Assembly: GCA_002286715.1 (NCBI GenBank)
Contig: NSJX01000047.1
Location: forward strand, 124,960 to 151,992
Direction: 5' to 3'
DNA from: Dentipellis sp. KUC8613
Taxonomy: Eukaryota; Basidiomycota; Agaricomycetes; Russulales; Hericiaceae
Length of the DNA stretch: 27,033 bases
A model generated the notes under the pieces. It was not told the DNA's origin. It saw only the letters and a list, made by a program, of their open reading frames with translations, and ran no database searches. Positions 1-9,776 of the stretch are shown here, piece after piece. The first letter of the stretch is position 1. Each line of letters begins with the position of its first letter. The position numbers were made by a program, and so were the translations under genes.

Positions 1-1131
1 GTAGCCCAGCTCAAGCGTAAAAATGCTCCTGCTACTCGGAGTTTTAACTGTAGAGGCAGCCACTGCAGCACGGGCGCGGGCGCGTCATCTGAAGGAGACA
101 CCAGTTAGTGGAAGTCAGCCACAGGCAATGGACGTACAAGGGTATTACAAGCTGGTCACGACCTGTCGACAGTTGTCATTTGAACGCAACCTACCCGCGA
201 GGCTATAAAAGATTTTGGGGATGTTACAAGCCGGAGCAAGATCGTGCTTGGTCGCGATGACCATACAACAGAGTCGCGAGCGAGTTGCGATCCCTCGCGA
301 TCCCTCGGAATCTTCCGCACGGCTTGCAATCGGTGCAGGGGGCCGAAATCTATAACAAGCCGGCGCGGCTTTTTGTGATGTTCTGTCCCGCTCTTCAAAC
401 TCGCTACGACTCCCATCAGAGTCAGCCAAATATTGTCATTTCAGCCCTTTATGCTACAGTGGATTGTCTCTTATTCCTCTGTATCCTTCAGTCCAACCTT
501 TTGCGCCCCACTGCGGTGTCTGTACGCACTGTAACACTCCTCTCGATCCTCGGACTTTGGCTCCAAACGCGGACAAGGCATTCGTGAATACCTTCTTCCC
601 GGAACAGTAATTTGGGACTTTACTCATACCCGGAACAGGATGAAAGAGCTTCTGTAGATATCTCGTTGCCAGGTCGGCTCTTCGCACTGATGAGCTGTGC
701 GGGCTGCGACAGTCCTCTCCCCACGTCGGGAGTTTACAGCAATCCCCAGCCTTGTTGTCCGCCAACGGTCAGCGTCTCCATCCTAATTCGCCTATATCGC
801 TGCTCATTAGGTGATGCTTGTATTTTGGAATGCCCTCGGATCTTTCCCTCAAAGGATTTCTTTTTCGATCCTCAACTAGGCCTTGTGCATGCTCGTATCC
901 ATGAGTCCATGACCAGATCCCCAATTCCGAAGGCCTTTTTCGCTTTTTTTTCAGCCCGAATCTGCATGGCTACTTGGACTTTATTGTTACCTCGAGCCTT
1001 GTCCTCAATTTGTTCGCATTCCTTTCCTAGCGTCCAGCGTTGTTCATCCCCCTTACCCACTCGACTACTTAAGAACATCTCCTGCGTGCTAGGTGAGCCC
1101 ACAACCACACATGTCTCACACCTCCCTTACG
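1..1131 (+). promoter_or_regulatory. Upstream region of A1
   Basis: No gene seen. From about 381 it matches the A2 upstream region. Near the gene is a block conserved in all four complete A promoters (GCCTTGTCCTCAATTTGTTC followed by CCTTTCCTAGCGTCC, about 999-1040). A TATA-like TACTTAAG lies at 1066-1073, 66 bp before the ATG, followed by GCGTGCTAGGTGAGC. Bases 1-380 are not matched by other modules; they hold a TATAAAA at 212-218 and a 10-bp tandem CGATCCCTCG at 288-307. The GTTTGG element present before A2 and A3 is not found here. Confidence 0.6.
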
Positions 1132-2312
1132 ATGTACTCATCCAGTCGCACAAACCCTCGTCAGCCGTATTCTTGGGCAGGAGCAGCCAACCAGGTCTCC
1201 GGCTCCTCCTCGCACGCCGCAGCCCCGCCGGCGACAACGTACAACCAAACAGGTGCCACGCAGACGGGGTATCCGTATGAAAGACGCTATGCTCCTGTAG
1301 CAGCCCACACTGCGAGCATTTCTGATGAGATCAAGTAAGTGTCTGGCAGTGTCCCTCATGATATTCAACCATACTGACGTATCTCCTCAGTCATCAGCAT
1401 GGAACTCCCTTCCAGGCTCCTGGAAACCCTACGCTGCACCCGTCGTACGATCCTCATCGTGATCAGTAAGCCATCCTCTCGACCCTCTTCCAAAATGATG
1501 AACTGACTGGCGACATCGAAGGTTCACTGCTGCTTTAGACAGCGCATTTCCTCATTTGTATACCCCGCAGATTGGCCACACTGCTTCACTTACTGGAGGA
1601 TCTGCATACCAAGGGTATACACCAGCAAACTTAGCGACTAATTTTCCTCACTCGAGCTATAGCGAACTTGTGAACTATGCCGGTGACTATCGCCCAGCCG
1701 GCAAGACATCTGGCACCGCACAGGCGGCCGTTACACCTGGTGGACATGCCGCGCCGTTGAGCACGCACCACGATCATACGAATGAACATCGTGCGAGTAT
1801 CGCTGAGCCCTCTGCCAAAGGCCAGAAACGTAAGAGTCGCAAAGGCGCGACTGCTGCGCCTGTTGCTCCGCAGGGTGAACCGCTCGACGGCGAATCTAAC
1901 GAGGAACGCGCGAGGAAGAACAAGAAAGCACGGCAGCAGCGCGACTATAGAGCGAGGGACAAAGGAATCGTGGACGAGCTCGAAGGCATCCTTCCGGATG
2001 GATACAAGACAAATGATCCCCGGGCGATCCGCAAGAAGGTTGCTCGCGGTGAGTGTATGTTTCAAGCCCTTGCATTTTTGTAGCTGAACTCGAGGATTCT
2101 CAGGTGTCGAATATATCAAAGACTTGACCGAGAAGAACTCCAGGCTGGAGAATGAAGTCGAGAGACATAAGACCATGCTTCGGACCGCCCAAAATCAATA
2201 TGATCATCTGTACAGCCAGTACAACTTAATGCGTAACGAGAACCAAAAGCTTCGAACGAACATAAATTTCCTAGAGGAAATGGTCGGGGATTTAGGGTCC
2301 GGTCAGTCGTAG
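1132..2312 (+). CDS. A1: bHLH-leucine-zipper-like putative transcription factor
   Basis: Four exons: 1132-1334, 1391-1465, 1522-2048, 2104-2312, giving 337 aa. All introns are GT-AG and 55-56 nt. The start was chosen because the ATG at 1132 aligns with the starts of A2, A3 and A4; an in-frame ATG at 1111 has no counterpart. Residues 1-190 are polar and low in charge, with a block NFPHSSYSELVNYAGDYRP shared by all copies. Residues about 195-239 are Lys/Arg-rich, residues about 236-251 form helix 1 (ending DELEGILP), 252-262 the loop, and 262-276 helix 2 (RKKVARGVEYIKDL). A coiled coil with heptad positions I5/L8, N12/L15, V19, L26, L36, L50, L57 (numbered from the last exon) follows. The last intron cuts helix 2 in phase 1. 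The predicted role is nuclear DNA binding as a dimer. The family assignment rests on the helix-loop-helix pattern; the basic region is atypical (Gln for the E-box Glu). Confidence 0.85.
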
Positions 2313-2442
2313 GCATAAGTTTGTATATCGCTGCAAGACAGGATAATCTGATTAGGCTGTTTGAATGCGCATTGGGTAGAGAGAGTAGTATTTAATGAAT
2401 GTCATTACGTTTTCAACGTAGATATGAATGGAAGAGACCAAA

Positions 2443-2951
2443 TTAATGACCTCTCACATCCCGCCTGTGGACAAAACTGTTCCTCCTCAAGCGAGAATAG
2501 AATTTCGCGCGGTCCAAGAAATTGCGCCGTATCTTCACTGCATCCTCTTTGCTATAGCCCCAGTCCATCGCCGTCTGCACCATGCTCGGTGTCTCCTTCT
2601 TCAGCTCTTCATCTATTTCATCTGAAAGGGCATCCAGCCTATCCATGTACTGCTTGCGCAGAGGTTCATATTCATCTATTGTCATGTGACCACTGTTGAA
2701 GAATTGCTTGTTGACCGCCCTGAACTCTGCGAGGACAGCGAAATGCTCCTGGCGCACTTTCTCGAGATAAGATTCCGACCATGTCGTCCTGGGCGCATTC
2801 TGAGTTGACTGGCGACCTGCTACCCATGTGATGTTGTATGATGAGGTTATCGGTACAGATGCGCGCCCAGAATACGAGACTCACCTTCAAGCCGAGAAGG
2901 TTGGCCGGTCGATGTGGCATGGTGCGGGCCGGGAACATTGTGCGAGGACAT
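2443..2951 (-). CDS. B1: small charged helical protein paired with A1
   Basis: Two exons on the minus strand: 2951-2885 (22 codons plus one base) and 2819-2443 (acceptor could instead be at 2816), giving 146 or 147 aa. The intron is GT-AG, phase 1. The ATG at 2951 aligns with the starts of B2, B3 and B4. The second exon encodes TTWSESYLEKVRQEHFAVLA, a helical segment, then a charged helix around DALSDEIDEELKKETP, a conserved AMDWGYSKEDAVKI segment, and an Arg-rich tail ending HRRDVRGH. No signal peptide or membrane segment is visible, and I recognise no known domain. The gene is convergent with A1; stop codons are 130 bp apart, so the 3' UTRs are likely to overlap. A TATAAA box lies 130 bp upstream. 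Function is unknown; the fixed pairing suggests a partner or modulator of family A. Confidence 0.8.
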
Positions 2952-4289
2952 AATGAGCCGCAAGGCTGTTGGTAATGTTGACGAGCAATACAATCGACAG
3001 GGAGCGTACTCTTCTCACCTGTATCACTGTTTCTGCGTAGACAACTAATGAAAATTGAACTTGAACGAGAGCCGTCGTTGTTTATAGGCGCGACGCCGCT
3101 GTCCTACCTGACGACGGAATCAAGCCATAAGACAATACTCACCTACGTCTCCACGAGCATACAATACAGACCTACGTCTCCGTGATCAAGCAATGTTGTG
3201 GTCCAGCGTGAAGAGGCGCAATAGTTCCACGACTGCGCCATCCAGCGGTTACACAATACACGGCCAGCGCACCTTGACTTATCTGCAAGACAATAAACAA
3301 GCATGACGTATGACGGAGCAACGATCACTGTGGATCCTCATGTTAGAGATCTTCACGGAAAGAACGTCTTTGGCTCATACGGCTAACGGCGACGGAGTGA
3401 GGTGTCGAATTGAATGAGTCGGGCCTATCGTCCTTTGTTTGGCAACACCCTCCAAACCAAACAATTTCCTAAACGAGACTGGCACTACCGGCGCCTCTGT
3501 CCTGCTCTTCAAACCAATTCGCTACGACTCCCATCACAGTCGGCCAAACATTGTCATGTCTATAAGCTACAGTGGATTGTCTCTTATTTTTCTGTGTCCC
3601 TCAAATCTACCTTTTGCACGCCACTGCAGTGTCTGCATCATATGCACTGTAATACTCCTCAGGCTCTCGATCCTCGGACTTTGGCTCTAAACGCGGACAA
3701 GGTATTCACTTTCTTCCCGGAACAGTCATTTGGGAGTTGACTCATACCCGGCACATGATAAACGAACTTCTGTAGATTTTCCCGTCGCCACTGCGCCAGA
3801 TCGGCTCTTCGCACTGCATGAGCTGTGCGGGCGGCGACAGTGACTCCCTCTCCTGCATCCTCCCACGTCGGGAGTTCACAGCAATCCCCAGCCTCGTTAT
3901 CTGCCAACGGTCAGCGTCTGCACAGCGTCTGCATCTAATCCGCATATATCGCTACTCATGAGGTGATGCTTATATTTTGGAATGCCCTCGGATCTTTCCC
4001 TCAAAGAATTTCCTTTTCAATCTTCAACTAGGCCTTGTATATGCTCGTACGTGCCGAATACAACATCATGACCAGATCCCCAATTCCGAAAGCCTTGTTC
4101 GCTTTCTTTCAGCCTGATTCTGCACGGCTACTCGGACTTCGTTGCTGCCTCGAGTCTTGTTCTCAATCTGTTCGAATTCCTTTCCTAGCGTCCGGCCTTG
4201 TTCATCTTTGTTGCTCGTTCAACTACTTAATAACATCTCCTGCGTGCTAGGTGAGCCAATAACCGCATACTTCCTACACCTCCCCTACG
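2952..4289. promoter_or_regulatory. Divergent B1/A2 control region
   Basis: From the B1 side: TATAAA on the minus strand at 3081-3086, a CCGTCGTCA-like block near 3110, AGACAATA at 3130-3137, TTACACAAT at 3249-3257 and GCAAGACAATA at 3285-3295. Toward A2: the bipartite GTTTGG-N14-CCAAAC element at 3437-3474, then CCTGCTCTTC and CGCTACGAC, the conserved CCTTTCCTAGCGTCC block near 4180 and a TACTTAAT box at 4224-4231. No separate gene is seen. Confidence 0.65.
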
Positions 4290-5469
4290 ATGTACTCATC
4301 CAGTCGTGCAACCCCTCGTCAGTCGTGGGCAGGAGCGGCCAACCAGGTCTCCGGCTCCTCCTCGCACGCCGCAGCCCCGCCGGCGACTACGTTCAGCCAA
4401 GCGGGTGCCACGCAAGCGGGTTACCCGAAAGAAAGGAGCTATCCTCTCGCAGCAGCCTACACTGGGAGCAATTCTTACGAGATCAAGTAAGTGTCTGGCA
4501 GCGTTCCTCATGATGTTCAACTATACTGACGTCACCGTATCTCTTCAGTCATCAGCACGGAACTTCGTTCCAAGCTCCTGGAAACCCCACGCTGCATCCG
4601 TCGTACGATCCTCATCGTGATCAGTGAGCTTTCTACTCAGTCGTCTCTCTAATGGCAACCTGACTGGCAACATCAAAGGTTCACTGCTGCTTTAGAAAGC
4701 GCATTTCCTCATTTGCATACTCCACAGATCGGCGGCACTGCGCCAGTCATTGGAGGATCTGCGTACCAAGGGTATACACCAGCGAACTTAGCGACTAACT
4801 TTCCTTACTCGAGCTACAGCGAACTTGCGAATTATGCCGGTGACTATCACCCTGCCGACAACGCGCCAGGGGCTGCACAGGCGGCCGTTGTACCTGGTAA
4901 ATTTGCCGCGCCATCGAGCATGCACCACGAGCATACGAATGAACGTCGCACGAGCATAGCTGAGCCCTCTGCCAGAGGCCAGAAACGTAAGAGTCGCAAA
5001 GGCGCCACTGCTGCGCCTGTTACTCCGCAGGGCGAATCGCTTGGGGGCGAGTCTAACGAGGAACGCGCGAGGAAGAACAAGAAAGCACGGCAGCAGCGCG
5101 ACTATAGAGCGAGGGACAAAGGAATCGTGGACGAGCTCGAAGACATCCTTCCGGATGGATACAAGACGAATGATCCCCGGGCGATCCGCAAGAAGGTTGC
5201 TCGCGGTGAGTATATGCTTCAAGCTCTTGTATTGTTGTAGCTGAACTCGAGGATTCTCAGGTGTCGAATATATTCAAGACTTGACCGAAAAGAACTCCAG
5301 GCTGGAGGCTAAAGTCGAGAGATCTGAGACCATGCTTCAAACTGCCCAAAATCAATATGATCGTCTGTATAGCAAGTACACTTTGACGCGTAACGAGAAC
5401 CAGAAGCTTCGACTGAGCATGAATCTCCTAGAGGGAAGGGTCAGGGATTTAGAGTCTGGTCAGTTGTAG
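4290..5469 (+). CDS. A2: bHLH-leucine-zipper-like putative transcription factor
   Basis: Four exons: 4290-4486, 4549-4623, 4679-5205, 5261-5469, giving 335 aa. Exon positions, phases and most lengths match A1, of which it is a recent duplicate. The 76 residues before the last intron (basic region, helix 1, loop, start of helix 2) differ from A1 at only 4 positions. The 69 residues of the last exon (rest of helix 2 and zipper) differ at 19. These include Glu to Lys at zipper position 18 and Lys to Glu at position 23. The conserved N-terminal block NFPYSSYSELANYAGDY is present. A predicted nuclear, dimerising DNA-binding protein. The ATG at 4290 is the first in its 5' leader and lies 66 bp downstream of a TACTTAAT TATA-like box. 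Confidence 0.85.
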
Positions 5470-5591
5470 ACACAAGTCTGTCTATCGTCGCATAATCCGG
5501 TAAGACTGTTTTGCCGGGCATTGGGTGGGGGAAGTAGTATTTTATGAATGTCAATATGTTTTCAACGTAGATATGAATGGCACAGACGAAA

Positions 5592-6097
5592 TTAATGACC
5601 TCCCGCATCCCGCCTGTGAAGAAAGCTGTTCCTCCTCAAGCGAGAATAGAATTTCTCCCGATCCAAAAAATTGCGCCATATCTTCTCTGCATCCCCTTCG
5701 CTATAGCCCCAGTCCATCGCCCTCTGCACCATGCCTGGTGTCTCCTTCTTCAGCTCTTCATCTATTTCATCTGACAGGGCATCCAGCCTATCCATGTACT
5801 GCTCGCGCAGAGGTTCATATTCAGATCTAGAGATGTGACCACTGAAGAATTGCTTCTTGACCGCCCTGAACTCTGCGAGGACAGCGAGATGCTCCTGGCG
5901 CACTTTCTCGAGATAAGGTTCCGACCATGTTGTCTTGGGCGGATTCTGAGTTGACTGGTGACCTGCTACCCATGTGATGTTGCATCATGAGATGATCGGT
6001 ACAAATGGGCGCCCAGAATACAAGACTCGCCTTCAAGCCGAGAGGGTTGGCCCGCCGAGGCAGCATGGTGCGAGCCGGAAACATTGTGCGAGGACAT
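5592..6097 (-). CDS. B2: small charged helical protein paired with A2
   Basis: Two exons on the minus strand: 6097-6031 and 5965-5592, giving 146 aa. It is close to B1 throughout, including EPYLEKVRQEHLAVLAEFRA, the DEIDEELKKETP helix, AMDWGYS and the C-terminal HRRDAGGH. The expected donor reads G|GCGAGT where B1 has G|GTGAGT, so the single intron is either a GC-AG intron or inefficiently spliced; the reading frame is otherwise intact. The gene is convergent with A2 (122 bp between stops). A TATAAA box lies about 125 bp upstream of the start. Function is unknown and no recognised domain is present. Confidence 0.75.
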
Positions 6098-7243
6098 GAT
6101 GAGTCAGAACGCTGCTGGAAATGTTGAAGAGCACGCCAATCGACAGGGAGCATACTCCTCTCACCTGTATCACTGTTGCTGCGTAGGCAAGTAATAAAAG
6201 TTGAACGAGAGCGGTCGTCATTTATAGGCGCGACGCCGCTGTCCTACCTGACGACGGATTCAAGCCACAAGACAATACTCACCTACGTCTCCACGAGTCT
6301 ATAATACAGACCTACACTCCTGTGATCAAGTGATGTTGTGGTTCGGTGCGAAGAGGCACAATAGTTCCACGACTGCGCCTTCTGGCGTTTACACAATAGA
6401 CGGCACACAGCGGACCTTGACTCATTTGCAAGACAATAGACAAGCATGACGGATGACAGAAGGTTACATTTCGATGGTCACCGGGGGGTTTGAATGTGAG
6501 GAGAGAATACCTTCGGCGTATACAATTGGTGGTGAAGGAAGGAGCCGAGTTCGGTGAGCGGGTCGGTGCACGTGCGCGTACGGTGTTTGGCAATATCCTC
6601 TAAACCAAACAATTCCCTAAACGGGCATCGCGTCGCCTCTTCCCAGACTTGCAATCATAGACCAGCTCCAAGTCGGCGAAAGAAAAAACGGCCTCATATC
6701 GCAGCCTCTGAAGACACAGCGGCGGCTATTTGGATGGTTCATCATCCTTCTGCTCTATCTCCGAAGTAAAAAGTATCACAGAACATGCACAACATATCAA
6801 TCGAAGCCTTGTTCCTGTTCCGGTCTCGTACTATACGGTATGTCATTGCTTTCTAGCTTGATTCTGCTCTCGTTCAAATACAGAACAAGGGTCCATCCTC
6901 CATCTAGATATTCTTGTATCTCTGACTGCTCCTTGAATGGCTCCTGTGAAAGTTTCCCTTTCGATCTACAACCAGCTCTTGTCAGCGCTGTACGTGCATG
7001 AAGACATCGCCGTGACCCTGTTCCCGATTTCGATAGGAGTCTTGTAAGTCTTTTTTCGCTACGGCTCTGTATGATTACCTGGATATTGCCAATGACTCGA
7101 GCCTTGTTCTCGATTATCTCAAATTCCTTTCTCAACACCCGGCCTTGTTCATCCCGTTCTCCCGTTGAGATATTTAAGAATGTCTCCAGCGTGCTAGGTG
7201 AGCCAGCAATCACATCTCCTCTACACTCTACACCTCTCTGACT
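6098..7243. promoter_or_regulatory. Divergent B2/A3 control region
   Basis: From the B2 side: TATAAA (minus) at 6221-6226, CAAGACAATA at 6268-6277, a TTACACAATA at 6390-6399 and GCAAGACAATA at 6428-6438. Toward A3: the GTTTGG-N14-CCAAAC element at 6585-6622, the conserved GCCTTGTTCTCGATTATCTC block near 7100 and TATTTAAG at 7171-7178, 73 bp before the ATG. No other gene is seen. Confidence 0.65.
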
Positions 7244-8359
7244 ATGCGCCCATCCAGTCGCACAAACCGCCACCAGCCGTACCCTTGGGCGGGAGCGCCT
7301 GACCAGGTCTCTGGCTCTTCCGCACACACCGCAGCCCCGCCGGCCACTGTTTACAGTCAGAATGGTGCAACGCATGCAGGATACCCGCCCGATCAGAGCT
7401 TTTCTTCCGCACATGGTGCCTCTTTCCAGCATTCGGGAAACTCTACGCTTCATCCCTACTACGATCCTCATCCTGACCAGTAAGCTGCCTTCGCAACTCT
7501 TACTACCTTAGTTTGGTATGCTGACTGGCGATGCGAAGGTTTAATGCTACTTTGGAAAGTGCATTCCCTCATCTGCATACTCCGCAGATCGGCAGCACTG
7601 CCCCCGCCACCGGAGGATCTACATACCAAGGGTATGCGCCAGGAAGCTTAGGCACTAACTTTCCTTATTCAAGCTATAGCGAACTTGCCAACTATGCAGG
7701 CGACTATCGTCAAGCTGGCAAGGCATCCGGGGCCGCACATGCGGCTGTTCCGTCTGAAGGAATCGCTCTGGCTTCGAATTTGCACAACAACTCTATGAGT
7801 GGTCGTCGTGCAAGTGTCACCGAGCCCAGCGCCACGAAGGGCGAGAAGCGTAAGAGCCGCAAAAGCACGACGGACGCACTTGCTGTTCAGCAGGGCGAGT
7901 CCCGCGGCGAAGAGCCCGACGAGGAACGCGCCAGGAAGAAGAAGAAAGCCATGCAGCAGCGCTTTTACAGGGAAAGCTATAGCAACGTTGTGAAGAGGCT
8001 CGATGCGGTGCTTCCGGATGACTACAAGGTGAACGAAGCTCGGCTCACTCGCAAGACTGTTGCTCGCGGTAAGTATCAATTTCGAGCTCTCGCATTGTCA
8101 CACCCGGACTGATCGATTCGAAGGTGTCGACTTTATCGAAGACCTTATAGAAGAGAAAAAGCAGTTGAAGAATGAACTGGAGACGCACAAGGTCTCACTC
8201 GAAACTAGCAGACAAGAATGCCGTTCCGTAAACGCACAACTGCGCTTAGCCAAACAGGAGATACAACAACTCAGGGCAGAACGGCAGGAGCTTCGAAGTG
8301 CTCTACATACTTCGCAGGTCGGAGTAAAGTATCGAGAGTCCGGCGGGAGATGGGCGTAG
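7244..8359 (+). CDS. A3: bHLH-leucine-zipper-like putative transcription factor
   Basis: Three exons: 7244-7479, 7539-8068, 8124-8359, giving 333 aa. It lacks the first intron of A1 and A2; the corresponding coding stretch is continuous. The Pro/Ser-rich N-terminus is followed by the conserved NFPYSSYSELANYAGDYRQ block, a basic stretch (KKKKAMQQRFYR), helix 1 ending RLDAVLPDD, helix 2 (RKTVARGVDFIEDL) and a zipper with d positions L8, L15, H22, V36, L50, L57. Zipper positions 18 and 23 are Glu and Lys, as in A1. It is clearly diverged from A1 and A2 along its whole length, so it is an older paralogue. A TATTTAAG box lies 73 bp upstream of the ATG. Confidence 0.83.
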
Positions 8360-8468
8360 GTCTGTCAATTCCACGATCCTGTCACTACCCTTCTCTAGAT
8401 ATACTAGCTGCATTGAATAAATGCTATCTTGTAAATCGTATTGTGTTTTCAGTGAATACATCGCGTCA

Positions 8469-8987
8469 CTAGTATCCTCCTACATCCCGTCTAGCCAAAA
8501 AATTCTGCCTGCTCGCGATCCAGCTTGAAGCGTGTATGATCTCCCCATGGATGAAATTGCGCTGTATCTTCTCCGCGTTTCCCTGGGTATAACCCCGTTC
8601 GAGTGCCGTTTGAATCATGCTCGGCGGTTCTTTCTTCCTCTCGTCTTCTAATTCTTCCCATACGGCGTTCATCTTAGCTGTGAGATGATTGTGCTGGTCC
8701 TGATATTCATAGATAGATAGGAGACCACTGAAGTATTGGTCTTCGACTGCCTCGCGCTCTGACAGGATAGCGAGATGCTCCTGGTCCAGTCTTTCACAGC
8801 GCAAATCAGACCACGTTCTCTTGGACTGACTCTGGGTTAAATCATGACCTTTTATTCAAGAGATATCGCGCGCACGATAAGAGAAATGATACCGACATGC
8901 ACATGAAACCGAAGACTCACCTTCAGGTCCATCGGTTTGGCTGATTTGTGCAGCTGGGTCGCGACCGTGAACATTACGCGAAGCCAT
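8469..8987 (-). CDS. B3: small charged helical protein paired with A3
   Basis: Two exons on the minus strand: 8987-8921 and 8848-8469, giving 148 aa. Exon 1 encodes MASRNVHGRDPAAQISQTDG and ends with the phase-1 donor seen in B1. Exon 2 contains KRTWSDLRCERLDQEHLAIL, a YFSGLLSIYEYQDQ segment, a Glu/Lys-rich helix (EELEDERKKEPPSM), the ALERGYTQGNAEKIQ segment and an Arg-containing tail. The DWG motif of its relatives is ERG here, a change at otherwise conserved residues. It is convergent with A3 (109 bp between stops). A TATAAG box is at 9056-9061. Function is unknown. Confidence 0.78.
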
Positions 8988-9278
8988 GATGAGCCGGAGA
9001 GCTGTCGGAAGTCTTCGTGGGCGACTGTTGCAAGTCACAATGCCCGTAGCCGGCACTTATAGGTGCCATGCTGGCATGCTGCCCTGCATGACTGCCACGG
9101 CTACGAGCCACAAGACAATAATGACCTACGTTTCTATGGCCAACAATGCTGTTGTCCAACTCGTACACAATTAAAGACCCGCAGGCAACATCGAATGCTG
9201 CAAGACAATAAGCCAGGGTGACAGTGAATGTCGATATGTTAGAAGTTTCTGTTCAAGTGCATTGAGATTGCATTGACA

Positions 9279-9776
9279 TCAATGCCCTCTGACGTCCCGC
9301 CTGTATAGAAAGTTATTCATACTCGAGTTATAACTGAAAATGCCCTGATCCCTTAAATCGTGCTGCTTCTTCTCCGCTTCTTCTTGGGTATAGCCCCAGT
9401 CGATTGCTATTTGCACCAAGCTCGGTGCCTCCTTCTTCTTCTCCTCTATCAGCTGCTCCCATACTGCGTCCATCTCGGCTGTGAGACGATCGTACAGAGC
9501 CTGGTATTCGAATACCGAGATGAGACCACTGAAGTACTGGTCATCGACAGCGTCGCGCTCCGACAGGATAGCGAGGTGTTCCACGCTCAGTCTTTCACAA
9601 TAAGGATCGGACCACGTTGTCCTAGACGGACTTTGGGTTGGCCGCTGATCTATGATTCGCGAGATGTTGCGTGACGGGAACAGACGTGTGCCTATAACAG
9701 GATACTCACCTTTAGGCCTCACGGTTTGGTTGGTCTGGGCAACAAAATATCCACCGCGAATATCGCGTAAAGCCAT
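9279..9776 (-). CDS. B4: unpaired small charged helical protein
   Basis: Two exons on the minus strand: 9776-9710 and 9649-9279, giving 145 aa. The 60-nt intron is a multiple of three and has no stop, so an unspliced transcript would read through as 165 aa. Exon 1 encodes MALRDIRGGYFVAQTNQTVR, clearly related to B3. Exon 2 has SRTTWSDPYCERLSVEHLAI, YFSGLISVFEYQAL, a Glu/Lys helix, AIDWGYTQEEAEKK and LYRRDVRGH. Its stop lies only 291 bp from the B3 start and there is no A gene next to it. A TATAAA box is at 9901-9906 and a GCAAGACAA motif lies just beyond it. Confidence 0.77.
   Translation of the reverse strand: MALRDIRGGYFVAQTNQTVRPKGEYPVIGTRLFPSRNISRIIDQRPTQSPSRTTWSDPYCERLSVEHLAILSERDAVDDQYFSGLISVFEYQALYDRLTAEMDAVWEQLIEEKKKEAPSLVQIAIDWGYTQEEAEKKQHDLRDQGIFSYNSSMNNFLYRRDVRGH

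Larger units (their letters stand above)
381..3319 (+). repeat. Module 1 of a tandem segmental duplication (A1/B1 unit)
   Basis: This roughly 2.9-kb unit aligns along its whole length with 3499-6461, including the 700 bp upstream of A1, all introns, the A/B intergenic block and the B promoter. The A start-to-start distance is 3158 bp. Non-coding parts remain very alike (for example the block around 540-620 against 3660-3730), so the duplication is recent compared with the split from the A3/B3 module. Confidence 0.85.
3499..6461 (+). repeat. Module 2 of a tandem segmental duplication (A2/B2 unit)
   Basis: Copy of 381-3319 in direct orientation. Left boundary: homology begins at the CCTGCTCTTC segment just downstream of the GTTTGG element at 3437. 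Right boundary: homology fades after the GCAAGACAATA motif at 6428. Small indels are scattered throughout. Confidence 0.85.

Noticed and set aside
612..1280. 222-codon open frame across the A1 promoter and exon 1
   Set aside because: It overlaps A1 exon 1 in another frame, has no domain, and the duplicate upstream of A2 does not keep the frame. It is a chance frame in a pyrimidine-rich promoter.
1631..2176. 181-codon minus-strand frame opposite A1 (also opposite A2 and A3)
   Set aside because: Antisense shadow of a basic, codon-biased exon; it is not kept intact across the paralogues, and the sense strand has clear helix-loop-helix coding.
1900..2312. Family A as a plain bZIP factor
   Set aside because: Basic region and zipper are present, but the LP-loop-helix 2 stretch between them, ending in a YIxDL-type segment, fits bHLH-zipper; a bZIP has the basic region fused directly to the zipper.
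6797..7471. 224-codon minus-strand frame over the A3 promoter and exon 1
   Set aside because: It runs antisense to A3 exon 1 and its conserved promoter block and has no counterpart in the other modules.
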